Assembly (NCBI GenBank): GCA_000431515.1
Contig: HF991360.1
Location: 1-16,121, forward strand
DNA: 16,121 nt
Reading direction: 5' to 3'
From: Clostridium sp. CAG:632
GTDB taxonomy: Bacteria; Bacillota; Clostridia; Lachnospirales; Lachnospiraceae
The position numbers were made by a program, and so were the translations under genes. Below are positions 1 to 7,575 of this stretch, one piece after another; the stretch's first letter is position 1, and every line of letters begins with the position of its first letter. Under the pieces are notes generated by a model. That model saw only the letters and a program-made list of their open reading frames with translations. It was not told the DNA's origin and searched no databases.

Positions 1-72
1 GTAGAACCATCGTAGCGGAGAAAGCGTTGGTGACATGCACGGATTTTTGTTGGTGACATGCACGGATTTTCA
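1..72. mobile_element. Possible terminal segment of an IS21-like element
   Basis: The repeated block ends with CA at 71-72, so the other strand reads inward from TG. IS21-family elements end in TG...CA and carry several short repeats just inside each end, which fits this block. No transposase sequence is in the window, and the body of the element would lie before position 1. This is an inference from end structure only. Confidence 0.3.
26..70. repeat. Two tandem copies of a 22-bp repeat
   Basis: Two identical 22-bp copies lie at 26-47 and 49-70, separated by one T. Each begins GTTGGTGACATG and ends CACGGATTTT. They end just before the AraC gene promoter. Short direct repeats close to an end are typical of IS21-family elements, but the repeats could also be protein-binding sites for the region upstream. 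Confidence 0.95.
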
Positions 73-83
73 GATTGCCATTT

Positions 84-112
84 TTGAAAGAATATGATAG
101 TGTTTTTATAAT
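84..112 (+). promoter_or_regulatory. Consensus sigma-A promoter of the AraC-type gene
   Basis: A -35 box TTGAAA (84-89) is followed by a 17-bp spacer and a perfect -10 box TATAAT (107-112). The predicted transcript start is near 119, giving a leader of about 20 nt. A ribosome site GGAAGGGAG (124-132) sits 6 nt before the TTG start at 139. Confidence 0.8.
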
Positions 113-138
113 GAGGTTTTACTGGAAGGGAGTTACCA

Positions 139-1362
139 TTGAATACAGATTCTTATATTTTATTTATTAATTACCTATATAATATCAACAACATTCCGAT
201 CTGCTTGATTGAGGATCAGACACCGATTCTGCAGATCCCGTCTGCAGACTGGTTCTATCCGGCAATTCAGCCTTATGTAAAAAGTATGCTTGAACGCGAG
301 AAGGATGTTACGTATATGTCCACTTCATATGAGGCTCTTTATGGCCTGATCCATATTCGTGAGAACGATGAGCTGATTTTCGTAGGGCCCTATTTTACCA
401 CTCCGGTCACACAGGATTATCTGTCGCTGCTCATGACCCAGTTAAAGGTCAACGATGCAGATTATGACCATTGCAAGATTTTTCTGACAGGCATTCCAAG
501 CGGACCTTTGCACCGTTTTCTCTCTTATTTGTCATGCTTAAACTTCTGTTTCAATCATGACATTCTTCCGATTGAAGATATGGATTATAATCCAAATATC
601 CACCACAATCAGGAGGCTTTGATCCAGAAAACTTACACAACTGCTACATATGAGTCCAGAGAAAATGATATGCCGCACAATACCTACCTGCATGAGATGC
701 ACCGCCTGGAACTGATCGCAAATGGTGATACCGAGGGGATGCGGAAGCTGATCGCAACACCGGTTCCGGGAAATCAGGGGCACATCGGGAACGATTCCCT
801 GCGGCAGGCCAAGAATATATTTATTGCAGCCTGCACTCTTTATACCAGAGCTGCGATTTCAGGAGGTCTGGATGCAGAAGAGGCCTACAATCTAAGCGAT
901 GTCTATATTCAGACCAGTGAGAATTATAAGAGTGTATCCGATGTGGAACGCCTGATGCGCCAGATGCCAATGGATTTTACAGAACGTGTAGAACGAGAAG
1001 TTAAATTCAAAAATGTCTCTCCTTCTATCGTTTCCGCAATTCATTATATTAAGGAACATGTTAACCAGCCTCTTCAGGCACAGGACATTGCCTGGCATGT
1101 AAACTTAAGCACTTCTTATTTTCTGAAACGTTTTAAAGCCGAGACCGGTGTTGGCATTTCTGAATTTATTAATCAGGTAAAGGTCGAGGAAGCCTGTGTT
1201 CTGCTTACCTATACGGAGAAGTCTCTGACAGAAATCAGCAATTACCTGTATTTCTCCAGCCAGAGTTACTTCCAGAATGTATTTAAAAAAATCATGGGTG
1301 TCACTCCCGGTGTTTACCGTAATGCTAAAAAGGTTCCTCCTTTTATGCAGAATGACCACTGA
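139..1362 (+). CDS. AraC-family transcriptional regulator
   Basis: This 407-residue protein is a DNA-binding regulator of the AraC/XylS family. The C-terminal part, residues about 295-395, holds the double helix-turn-helix: the first in DIAWHVNLSTSYFLKRFK, the second around ISNYLYFSSQSYFQNVFKK, followed by the usual GVTPGVYR ending. The N-terminal 290 residues are a presumed sensing domain that I cannot assign to a ligand; it has aromatic-rich stretches (DWFYPAIQPYV, FVGPYFTTPV). No membrane segment is evident. The TTG start is chosen because GGAAGGGAG lies 6 nt upstream and a consensus promoter ends 27 nt before it. The gene is convergent with the DUF2974 gene, with a 39-bp gap and no clear terminator. 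Its target is unknown. Confidence 0.9.
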   Translation: MNTDSYILFINYLYNINNIPICLIEDQTPILQIPSADWFYPAIQPYVKSMLEREKDVTYMSTSYEALYGLIHIRENDELIFVGPYFTTPVTQDYLSLLMTQLKVNDADYDHCKIFLTGIPSGPLHRFLSYLSCLNFCFNHDILPIEDMDYNPNIHHNQEALIQKTYTTATYESRENDMPHNTYLHEMHRLELIANGDTEGMRKLIATPVPGNQGHIGNDSLRQAKNIFIAACTLYTRAAISGGLDAEEAYNLSDVYIQTSENYKSVSDVERLMRQMPMDFTERVEREVKFKNVSPSIVSAIHYIKEHVNQPLQAQDIAWHVNLSTSYFLKRFKAETGVGISEFINQVKVEEACVLLTYTEKSLTEISNYLYFSSQSYFQNVFKKIMGVTPGVYRNAKKVPPFMQNDH

Positions 1363-1401
1363 TATAAAAGGTGCAAACAAGTGCCCAACGAACAAAAGAA
1401 A

Positions 1402-2526
1402 TCACCGATGCTTCCTTCTGCGCATATCGCTCAGTGATAGACTGAATTCTTCCATCATCTGCTTTCCTGCCTGACGGAGCATCTGTCGATAATCCGGATT
1501 TATCTGAAGCTGCTTTCGAAGCAGCTTTCTTTTTTTCTTTCCTTCTCTGCCACCCAGATCATTTAATGTCCGTATCTCCGCCTGCGCGATCCATTCAAAC
1601 AGCAGATTAACAATCTGTCTGCGTTCCTCCGGCGAGAGGGAATAAATCCAGTTATGCATTGTCCGGTCAAATAACTGACTATCCCTATCTCTTTGCGGAA
1701 TCGTCACAAAGCAGGTACCGAATACCCGCCAGGAACCCGGATCATGCTGCCGGAAACCGCTCTCTCTGCTGCTGACCACCTGATAGTTCCGATCCTGCTC
1801 CAACAGCATTCCTATAAAAGAAGATTCCGGAACATATTTCCGGATCTTATCCCGGATTCTTTCATATCCCACACTTCTTAATATACTTTTTGCAAAGCCC
1901 GGTCCATCATTATTATAAATCTGGCGGATCTGCTCCTGAACGGAGGGCTTCGCTTTTGCCGCTGCATATACTGCCAGATTTCCTCCCTTTGAATGTCCGC
2001 CCAGAATCAGATGAGTGTCTCCCCTCTGCCTAAGCTTCCCGGCCACCAGATTCAGATACATAACTGCCCGCCTCTGCGCCGGAACCACCTCAAAACACAT
2101 ATGAAAATTCTCCTTCCATCCGATCATCGTATTGTCCGTACCTCGGAATGCAACAAAATATAACTCCGGACTCACCTCCATACACAGTGCTGCAAACTGG
2201 CTCTGTTGCTCTTCATCTAACAGATTCTGGTAATACATCAGTTTCAGTTCTGCAAAGCGTTTGGTCTCCGCCATCCGTCTCATATAGAATGGCGCCATTT
2301 TAATCAAGGAAAATTCATGCAATATCTTCCGTTCACTCTCCGTCTCCCAGAATCGTTCCGATGCTTCCCTTAGGGTTATCGTGCACTCCTCCCATGGCGA
2401 TGCCACAATAGACTGAAATTCCACGTAAGCCAGATTGGATAACAATAATCCGTCCACCTCATTAAACGGGCTTTCCTCAAAGCTTAAATCTCCTCTCCAA
2501 TTCAGATAATCGATCATTGTTCCCAT
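1402..2526 (-). CDS. DUF2974 (Mbeg1-like) alpha/beta-hydrolase, lipase-like
   Basis: The 374-residue protein matches the DUF2974 family, distant relatives of class 3 lipases. Visible landmarks are the N-terminal DYLNWRGDLSF signature, AFRGTD (126-131) near the oxyanion strand, the nucleophile elbow GGHSKGGN with Ser179, NNDGPGF with Asp207 as probable acid, and His261 in RQHDPGSW as probable base. So the triad looks intact. There is no signal peptide or membrane segment, so it should act in the cytosol; the substrate is unknown. The C-terminus is strongly basic (GGREGKKKRKLLRKQL). The first ATG is chosen because AGGTG lies 5 nt upstream; a second ATG three codons in is possible. A 20-codon reading frame and an 11-bp tandem repeat lie upstream. 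Confidence 0.88.
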   Translation of the reverse strand: MGTMIDYLNWRGDLSFEESPFNEVDGLLLSNLAYVEFQSIVASPWEECTITLREASERFWETESERKILHEFSLIKMAPFYMRRMAETKRFAELKLMYYQNLLDEEQQSQFAALCMEVSPELYFVAFRGTDNTMIGWKENFHMCFEVVPAQRRAVMYLNLVAGKLRQRGDTHLILGGHSKGGNLAVYAAAKAKPSVQEQIRQIYNNDGPGFAKSILRSVGYERIRDKIRKYVPESSFIGMLLEQDRNYQVVSSRESGFRQHDPGSWRVFGTCFVTIPQRDRDSQLFDRTMHNWIYSLSPEERRQIVNLLFEWIAQAEIRTLNDLGGREGKKKRKLLRKQLQINPDYRQMLRQAGKQMMEEFSLSLSDMRRRKHR

Positions 2527-2552
2527 CTGCTCACCTCACATTTCTATAGTAT

Positions 2553-2615
2553 TTAGTATTCGCAGATGGTCATGGAAATTATGCCGATACTTTTTATTTT
2601 CTTACGATTCTTCAT
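2553..2615 (-). CDS. Possible 20-residue leader peptide upstream of the DUF2974 gene
   Basis: A 21-codon frame starts with ATG directly after a perfect AGGAGG and stops 26 bp before the DUF2974 start. The peptide begins MKNRKKIKSIGII, a basic head followed by a short hydrophobic stretch. The gap between AGGAGG and ATG is only 2 nt, which is short. It may be a leader peptide, the start of a lost secreted-protein gene, or chance. I know no homolog. Confidence 0.25.
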   Translation of the reverse strand: MKNRKKIKSIGIISMTICEY

Positions 2616-2652
2616 ATCCTCCTAAGGAAATGTTTATATTTTCATCATTTTT

Positions 2653-2674
2653 TAAACACACATTAAACACACAT
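2653..2674. repeat. Perfect 11-bp tandem repeat, possible operator
   Basis: TAAACACACAT occurs twice in direct succession in the AT-rich region upstream of the DUF2974 gene (on that gene's strand, ATGTGTGTTTA twice). An 11-bp spacing places the copies on the same DNA face, as in sites for OmpR-type regulators. No convincing promoter was found beside it. Confidence 0.6.
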
Positions 2675-2739
2675 TTCCCGTATATTAAAACTTGTAAGAG
2701 CTTTTCATATATTTGAATCCTCTCTCCCCTCATTTAAGA

Positions 2740-2773
2740 AATGACCGGAGCTTCGAAAGAAGCCCCGGTCATT
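2740..2773 (-). terminator. Intrinsic terminator of the acyl-CoA ligase gene
   Basis: A hairpin with arms at 2740-2753 and 2760-2773 (AATGACCGG-A-GCTT against AAGC-C-CCGGTCATT, one mismatch) and a 6-nt loop lies immediately after the ligase stop codon. On the minus strand it is followed by TTCTT, a short T-rich tract; on the plus strand by four T. It most likely ends the ligase transcript. Confidence 0.75.
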
Positions 2774-2774
2774 T

Positions 2775-4409
2775 TTATGCTTTATTCTGTTCTGCTACCA
2801 GATGCTCTGCTCCGTAAATCTTACGCAGCTTCGGTTTCTCAATCTTTCCGGTAGGATTTCGCGGTATATCCGCAAAGATGATCTTCTTTGGCCGCTTATA
2901 ACGCGGAAGTGCCAGACAGAACTGGTTCATTTCCTCTGCTGTACAGCTGAAACCATCCTTAATCTCAATAATCGCCGCTGTAATCTCACCTAGCCGCTTA
3001 TCCGGCAGGCCGATGACTGCCACATCCTTGACTGCGGAATGACTTCTGATAAAATCTTCAATCTGTACCGGATAAATATTCTCACCACCACTGATGATGA
3101 CATCCTTTTTCCGGTCTACCAGGAAGATAAACCCATCCTCATCCTGCATTGCCATATCTCCGGTGTAGAGCCAGTCACCCTTTAGAATCTCGGCAGTTGC
3201 TTCCGGATTCTTATAGTAACAGGTCATGACACCGGGACCTTTGACACAAAGCTCTCCGACTTCTCCCTGCTTTACCTCATTGCCGGACTCATCGACAATC
3301 TTAACCTCCCAGCCATAGCCAGGTACACCAATAGCACCTACCTTATGGATATTCTCAACACCAAGATGCACGCAACCAGGTCCGATAGATTCAGACAATC
3401 CATAGTTTGTATCATACTGATGCTTCGGGAAATAAGCCTTCCAGCGCTTGATCAGACTCGGCGGTACCGGCTGTGCTCCAATATGCATCAGTCTTAGCTG
3501 ATCCAGCTGATAATCTTCCAATTTAATATCTCCTCGATCCAGAGCATCCAGAATATCCTGTGCCCATGGAACCAGAAGCCACACGATCGTACAATGTTCC
3601 TTTGAAATCGCATCCATGATAAACTCCGGCTTGGTCCCCTTTAACAGGACTGCCTTGCCACCGGAAATCAGACTTCCGAACCAATGCATCTTTGCTCCGG
3701 TATGATAAAGCGGCGGAATACAGAGGAATACATCCTCCTTCGTCTGTCCATGATGGTTCTGCTCAACCTTAGCCGCATGCATCAGACTGGTGTGATTATG
3801 TAAAATTGCTTTTGGAAAACCGGTTGTTCCTGATGAGAAATAAATGGCTGCATTATCATCATCCCGAATCTCAATCTCCGGTTTCCGGCTGGAGCAGTTC
3901 GCTACCATGCTGTTATAGTCCTCTGCGAAGCTCGGACAGTTGTCGCCCACATAAAACAGCAGACGATTGGTACTGATTTCTTCTGCGATCTCCTCTACCC
4001 GTCCGATAAACTCCGGTCCGAATACCAGAATATCTACATCTGCCAAATCCAGACAATACTGAATTTCATCCGATGCATATCGGAAGTTCAACGGCACAGC
4101 CAATGCTCCGGTCTTTAAAATACCGAAATAAATCGGCAGCCATTCCAGACAATTCATTAGCAGGATTCCGACCTTATCATCCTTTTTGATTCCACGGCTT
4201 AATAAAAGATTGGCAAACCGGTTTGCCTTCTCGTCAAATACACTCCATGTAATCTCACGCCGGTAATGAACCAGCGGATTCGGCTCCATTAATTCATACT
4301 CTTTCCATGTAACCCGGCGGCGTTCCTTAATCTCCGGGTTAATCTCAACCAATGCCACATCATTGGCATACTCCCTGGCATTCCGTTCCAGTAAATCTGT
4401 AATCGGCAT
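2775..4409 (-). CDS. AMP-forming acyl-CoA ligase (class I adenylate-forming enzyme)
   Basis: The 544-residue enzyme activates a carboxylic acid with ATP to an acyl-adenylate and transfers it to CoA. All core motifs are present: P-loop SSGTTGFPK (192-200), NYGLSE (335-340), YTGD (415-418), hinge DRKKD (432-436), GGENIYP, and the C-terminal PTGKIEK with the catalytic Lys522. Length fits medium- or long-chain and aryl-CoA ligases; no signal peptide is seen. An odd N-terminal stretch (residues about 36-52) separates two similar phrases, RRVTWKEYE and RREITWSVFDE. The substrate cannot be read from sequence. Proximity to iorAB and an aminotransferase suggests an arylacetate such as phenylacetate or indoleacetate, but a fatty or bile acid is not excluded. 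The start has TAGGAGG 8 nt upstream. The gene is monocistronic, with its own promoter and terminator. Confidence 0.9.
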   Translation of the reverse strand: MPITDLLERNAREYANDVALVEINPEIKERRRVTWKEYELMEPNPLVHYRREITWSVFDEKANRFANLLLSRGIKKDDKVGILLMNCLEWLPIYFGILKTGALAVPLNFRYASDEIQYCLDLADVDILVFGPEFIGRVEEIAEEISTNRLLFYVGDNCPSFAEDYNSMVANCSSRKPEIEIRDDDNAAIYFSSGTTGFPKAILHNHTSLMHAAKVEQNHHGQTKEDVFLCIPPLYHTGAKMHWFGSLISGGKAVLLKGTKPEFIMDAISKEHCTIVWLLVPWAQDILDALDRGDIKLEDYQLDQLRLMHIGAQPVPPSLIKRWKAYFPKHQYDTNYGLSESIGPGCVHLGVENIHKVGAIGVPGYGWEVKIVDESGNEVKQGEVGELCVKGPGVMTCYYKNPEATAEILKGDWLYTGDMAMQDEDGFIFLVDRKKDVIISGGENIYPVQIEDFIRSHSAVKDVAVIGLPDKRLGEITAAIIEIKDGFSCTAEEMNQFCLALPRYKRPKKIIFADIPRNPTGKIEKPKLRKIYGAEHLVAEQNKA

Positions 4410-4439
4410 TTTATGTTCCTCCTAACCAAAACTACTGAC

Positions 4440-4468
4440 ATTTTAGCACGTCACAGTAAAAAAGTAAA
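4440..4468 (-). promoter_or_regulatory. Predicted promoter of the acyl-CoA ligase gene
   Basis: On the minus strand, TTTACT (4463-4468) is followed by 17 bp and TAAAAT (4440-4445). The predicted start near 4433 gives a leader of about 24 nt that contains TAGGAGG just before the ATG at 4409. Confidence 0.6.
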
Positions 4469-4547
4469 GAAAAGGGCAAATTTCGCATAAAAATAGCTGT
4501 TTTTTCAAAAATATCATGAAAAAATGAGATAAGCTGACATCTAAATC

Positions 4548-4576
4548 TTGTTTTTTTTGAGAAAATGCACTAGAGT
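4548..4576 (+). promoter_or_regulatory. Weak candidate promoter of the aminotransferase-kinase unit
   Basis: TTGTTT (about 4548-4553), a 17-bp spacer and TAGAGT (about 4571-4576) lie upstream of the aminotransferase. The -10 box is poor. The region also has two runs of eight or more T and an isolated AAGGAGG at 4580-4586 with no usable start codon after it, so the real promoter may be elsewhere in 4470-4649. Confidence 0.3.
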
Positions 4577-4649
4577 ATTAAGGAGGATTTTTTTTAAGAT
4601 AAAATAATTGTAACCCGAATCGAAAAAATGAAAGGTACAGGTATTTGGA

Positions 4650-5939
4650 ATGAAAAAATACAAGGAAATGAGTAAAGACGAATTATTGACATTGAAGGCA
4701 GCTCTTCAGGAGAAATATGAAGAAGAGCAGTCTAAGGGGTTAAGCCTGAATATGGCAAGAGGTAAGCCCGGCTTCTCCCAGCTCGCTCTGTCAATGAAAA
4801 TGCTGGACGAGATCAACAGTTCTTCCGATATGAGAACTCTGCTTGGTAATGATACCCGGAACTACGGAGATCTGGATGGTATCGGTGAATGCCGCCAGCT
4901 TATGGCAGATATGATGGAAACGAAGAAAGAGAACATTGTTGTTTACGGTAACTCCAGCCTAAATATTATGTACGATACCGTTTCCCGTTCCATGACACAT
5001 GGTGTTAATGGTTCTACCCCTTGGTGCAAGCTTGATAAGGTGAAATTTCTTTGCCCTGTACCGGGATATGACAGACATTTTAAGATTACAGAATTTTTCG
5101 GTATTGAAATGATCAATATTCCGTTGCTGGATGACGGACCGGATATGGATCTGGTTGAGCAGTATGTTAATACCGATCCGGCAGTCAAAGGTATCTGGTG
5201 TGTACCAAAATATGCGAACCCAACCGGTATCTCTTATTCGGATAATGTTGTCAAACGTTTTGCCGCATTAAAGCCTGCCGCCGAGGACTTCCGTATCTTC
5301 TGGGATAATGCTTATTGCATCCATCATTTATATATGGATAAGAAGGTTCACATTCTGAACATTATTGATGAGTGCGAGAAGGCTGGAAATCCGGATATGG
5401 TTTATATGTTTGCTTCTACTTCCAAGATCACGTTCCCTGGTTCCGGTGTTTCCGCAATCGCAACCTCACCTAAAAATGTGGAGTTTATTAAGAAACAGCT
5501 GACTGTACAAACCATTGGTCATGATAAGATCAATCAGCTGCGTCATACCCGTTTCTTTAAGAATATTGACGGTATGAAGGCTCATATGGATAAGCATGCC
5601 GAGATCCTGCGTCCGAAGTTCGAAGCAGTCATCAATGAATTCGACCGCGAACTGTCCGGACTGGAGATTGGTACCTGGACCAGACCTGTCGGCGGATACT
5701 TTATCTCTTTCGATGCTTTAGACGGCTGTGCTAAGGCTATCGTTGCTAAATGTAAGGAAGCAGGCGTTGTACTGACCGGTGCCGGTGCTACCTTCCCGTA
5801 CGGCAAGGATCCGAAAGACAGCAATATCCGTATTGCTCCATCTTTCCCTGAACCGGAGGAACTAGAAGCTGCAGCCAGAATCTTTGTTCTCTGCGTAAAG
5901 CTTGTAAGTATTGATAAGTATCTTTCAGAAATGAATTAA
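4650..5939 (+). CDS. PLP-dependent aminotransferase, Aminotran_MocR (PF12897) / Rv3722c type
   Basis: The 429-residue protein is a fold-type I, pyridoxal-phosphate aminotransferase. Key residues are visible: Asn190 in YANPTG, Asp219 and Tyr222 in FWDNAY, the PLP lysine Lys259 in ASTSKITFPG, and a carboxylate-binding arginine in SNIRIAPSFPEPEE near residue 397. N-terminal LNMARGKPGF and NDTRNYGDLDG are hallmarks of this subfamily, whose mycobacterial member Rv3722c is an aspartate aminotransferase. Aspartate or an aromatic amino acid is therefore the likely amino donor; the neighbouring arylpyruvate oxidoreductase favours the latter as inference only. The ribosome site is poor (AAAGG 14 nt upstream). 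It is followed after 21 nt by a PfkB kinase and is probably co-transcribed with it. Cytosolic. Confidence 0.9.
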   Translation: MKKYKEMSKDELLTLKAALQEKYEEEQSKGLSLNMARGKPGFSQLALSMKMLDEINSSSDMRTLLGNDTRNYGDLDGIGECRQLMADMMETKKENIVVYGNSSLNIMYDTVSRSMTHGVNGSTPWCKLDKVKFLCPVPGYDRHFKITEFFGIEMINIPLLDDGPDMDLVEQYVNTDPAVKGIWCVPKYANPTGISYSDNVVKRFAALKPAAEDFRIFWDNAYCIHHLYMDKKVHILNIIDECEKAGNPDMVYMFASTSKITFPGSGVSAIATSPKNVEFIKKQLTVQTIGHDKINQLRHTRFFKNIDGMKAHMDKHAEILRPKFEAVINEFDRELSGLEIGTWTRPVGGYFISFDALDGCAKAIVAKCKEAGVVLTGAGATFPYGKDPKDSNIRIAPSFPEPEELEAAARIFVLCVKLVSIDKYLSEMN

Positions 5940-5960
5940 ACTAATTATCAGGAGAATACC

Positions 5961-6869
5961 ATGATTTATACCGTTACTCTGAATCCGGCCCTGGACTACA
6001 TTATGCATGTGGAGCATTTTGAGAAAAACAGGATTAACAAGACCTCTTCCGAACTGCTTTTACCGGGCGGAAAAGGCATCAATGTCTCTATTGTACTTCA
6101 TAATCTGGGGATGAGCAGTACTGCTCTCGGATTCATTGCCGGCTTTACCGGACAGGAGATTCGCAGAAAGCTTCAGGGGCTGGGCGTTACGGATGATTTT
6201 ATTGAGCTTCCGGACGGGCACTCCAGAATCAATATGAAGATCTGCAGTCATGAAGAAACCGAATTAAACGGCATGGGACCTATCATTGATGAGGCCTCTT
6301 TGCTAAAGCTATATACGCAACTGGATCGGCTGGTAACCGGAGATGTTCTGGTTCTGGCCGGCAGTATCCCTGCTTCGCTTCCGGACAACATTTATCAGGA
6401 TATTATGAAGCGGGTCGAAGCAAAGGGTGTCATGACAATCGTAGATGCCAGAAAAGATCTGCTGGAGAATGTTTTGGAGCTTCGACCGTTTTTGATCAAG
6501 CCAAATAACTTTGAACTGGCAGAATTGTTTGGTCTGGAAGAACTCTGGGACAAGCAGGAGGTCCTACGTTATGCAAAGGAATTGCAAGAACGTGGTGCTC
6601 GAAACGTCCTGGTCTCTATGGCAGGTGCCGGTGCTGTTCTCGCTGCTGAGGATGGCAGCACCTATGAGAGTCCAGCTCCGGACGGAACTGTGATCAATTC
6701 CGTAGGTGCCGGAGATTCCATGGTTGCCGGCTTCTTATATGGACTGCTAACCACGGAATCCTTTGAACAGGCTTTCTATACCGGCCTCGCCTGTGGCAGT
6801 GCCAGTGCTTTTTCTGAGCAGTTGGCGACAAAAGATGCCGTCGATGCGATTTTGAAACATCTGATTTAG
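5961..6869 (+). CDS. PfkB-family hexose-phosphate kinase (1-phosphofructokinase / tagatose-6-phosphate kinase type)
   Basis: The 302-residue protein has full length for the FruK/LacC branch of the ribokinase superfamily, which phosphorylates fructose 1-phosphate or tagatose 6-phosphate with ATP. Motifs seen are TLNPALDY at the N-terminus, GGKGINVS (36-43), the VLAGSIP turn (131-137), KPN (180-182), and GAGDS (249-253) with the catalytic base Asp252. AGGAG lies 9 nt before the ATG. The usual partners, a DeoR regulator and a PTS fructose transporter, are absent; instead the gene sits 21 nt behind an aminotransferase. This makes the exact substrate uncertain, so no symbol is given. A strong bidirectional terminator follows. 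Confidence 0.87.
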   Translation: MIYTVTLNPALDYIMHVEHFEKNRINKTSSELLLPGGKGINVSIVLHNLGMSSTALGFIAGFTGQEIRRKLQGLGVTDDFIELPDGHSRINMKICSHEETELNGMGPIIDEASLLKLYTQLDRLVTGDVLVLAGSIPASLPDNIYQDIMKRVEAKGVMTIVDARKDLLENVLELRPFLIKPNNFELAELFGLEELWDKQEVLRYAKELQERGARNVLVSMAGAGAVLAAEDGSTYESPAPDGTVINSVGAGDSMVAGFLYGLLTTESFEQAFYTGLACGSASAFSEQLATKDAVDAILKHLI

Positions 6870-6890
6870 AAAATCCAGATTATCAATATA

Positions 6891-6949
6891 AAATAAAAGT
6901 CAAAATATCAAATACTTTGATAAAAGCTCTGATATTCTGACTTTTATTT
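6891..6949. terminator. Bidirectional terminator between the PfkB kinase and iorB
   Basis: A 20-bp inverted repeat with one mismatch has arms at 6891-6910 and 6930-6949 (AAATAAAAGTCA-A-AATATCA and its complement) around a 19-nt loop. It reads into T runs in both directions, so it can end both the plus-strand kinase transcript and the minus-strand iorAB transcript. Confidence 0.9.
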
Positions 6950-6991
6950 TTTACTCGCTGTCGCTGATTCTATTTAATTGTCGGACTCGTT

Positions 6992-7561
6992 TTACAGATT
7001 ATAACCAACCTCAAAGGCCTTCTTATTAATCTCAATCGTCTTCGGAGGCACTGTCTTCTCGATAACTTCCAGCCAGTCTTCCTTTGTATAATTCATATGC
7101 TGTGCAGCAACACCCAGTACGATAATATTGAATACCTTCGCATTGCCAAGCTTCTTCGCTTCTGCCATCGCATCTACAGAGTATACCTTATACTTCTCTG
7201 ATAACTCCTCAATAATTCCTTCCGGATATTCTGCTGCTCCGGTTACAACTGTGATTGGATCCATACGCTGATCATTTACAACGATTACGCCATCCTTCTT
7301 TAAGAAATGAGCATAACGCTTAGCCTCCAGACGTTCAAATGCAATCAGCACATCTGCCTGTCCTTCTTCTACGATTGGTTCTGCTACCTTATCACCATAC
7401 CGTACATAAGTTACAACACTTCCACCTCGCTGTGCCATACCATGTACCTCGGACAACTTCACATCATATTTGGCATGTAATGCAATACCGCCAAGAATCC
7501 GGCTGGTAAGCAGAGTACCCTGTCCACCAACACCAACAATCATAATATTCTTTGTTTCCAT
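6992..7561 (-). CDS. iorB: Indolepyruvate:ferredoxin oxidoreductase, beta subunit
   Basis: The 189-residue protein is the small subunit of indolepyruvate (arylpyruvate):ferredoxin oxidoreductase, equivalent to the gamma domain of other 2-oxoacid:ferredoxin oxidoreductases. It pairs with IorA to decarboxylate arylpyruvates oxidatively to arylacetyl-CoA, reducing ferredoxin. The glycine-rich start VGVGGQGTLLTSRILG (9-24) and SEVHGMAQRGGSV (37-49) are diagnostic, and the length is typical. The gene begins 14 nt after the iorA stop; its GGGAGG overlaps that stop, so the two are translated from one message. Cytosolic. Confidence 0.95.
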   Translation of the reverse strand: METKNIMIVGVGGQGTLLTSRILGGIALHAKYDVKLSEVHGMAQRGGSVVTYVRYGDKVAEPIVEEGQADVLIAFERLEAKRYAHFLKKDGVIVVNDQRMDPITVVTGAAEYPEGIIEELSEKYKVYSVDAMAEAKKLGNAKVFNIIVLGVAAQHMNYTKEDWLEVIEKTVPPKTIEINKKAFEVGYNL

Positions 7562-7575
7562 GTTCTTCTGCCTCC

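Noticed and set aside
26..70. CRISPR-like repeat
   Set aside because: Only two copies with a 1-bp gap and no spacers.
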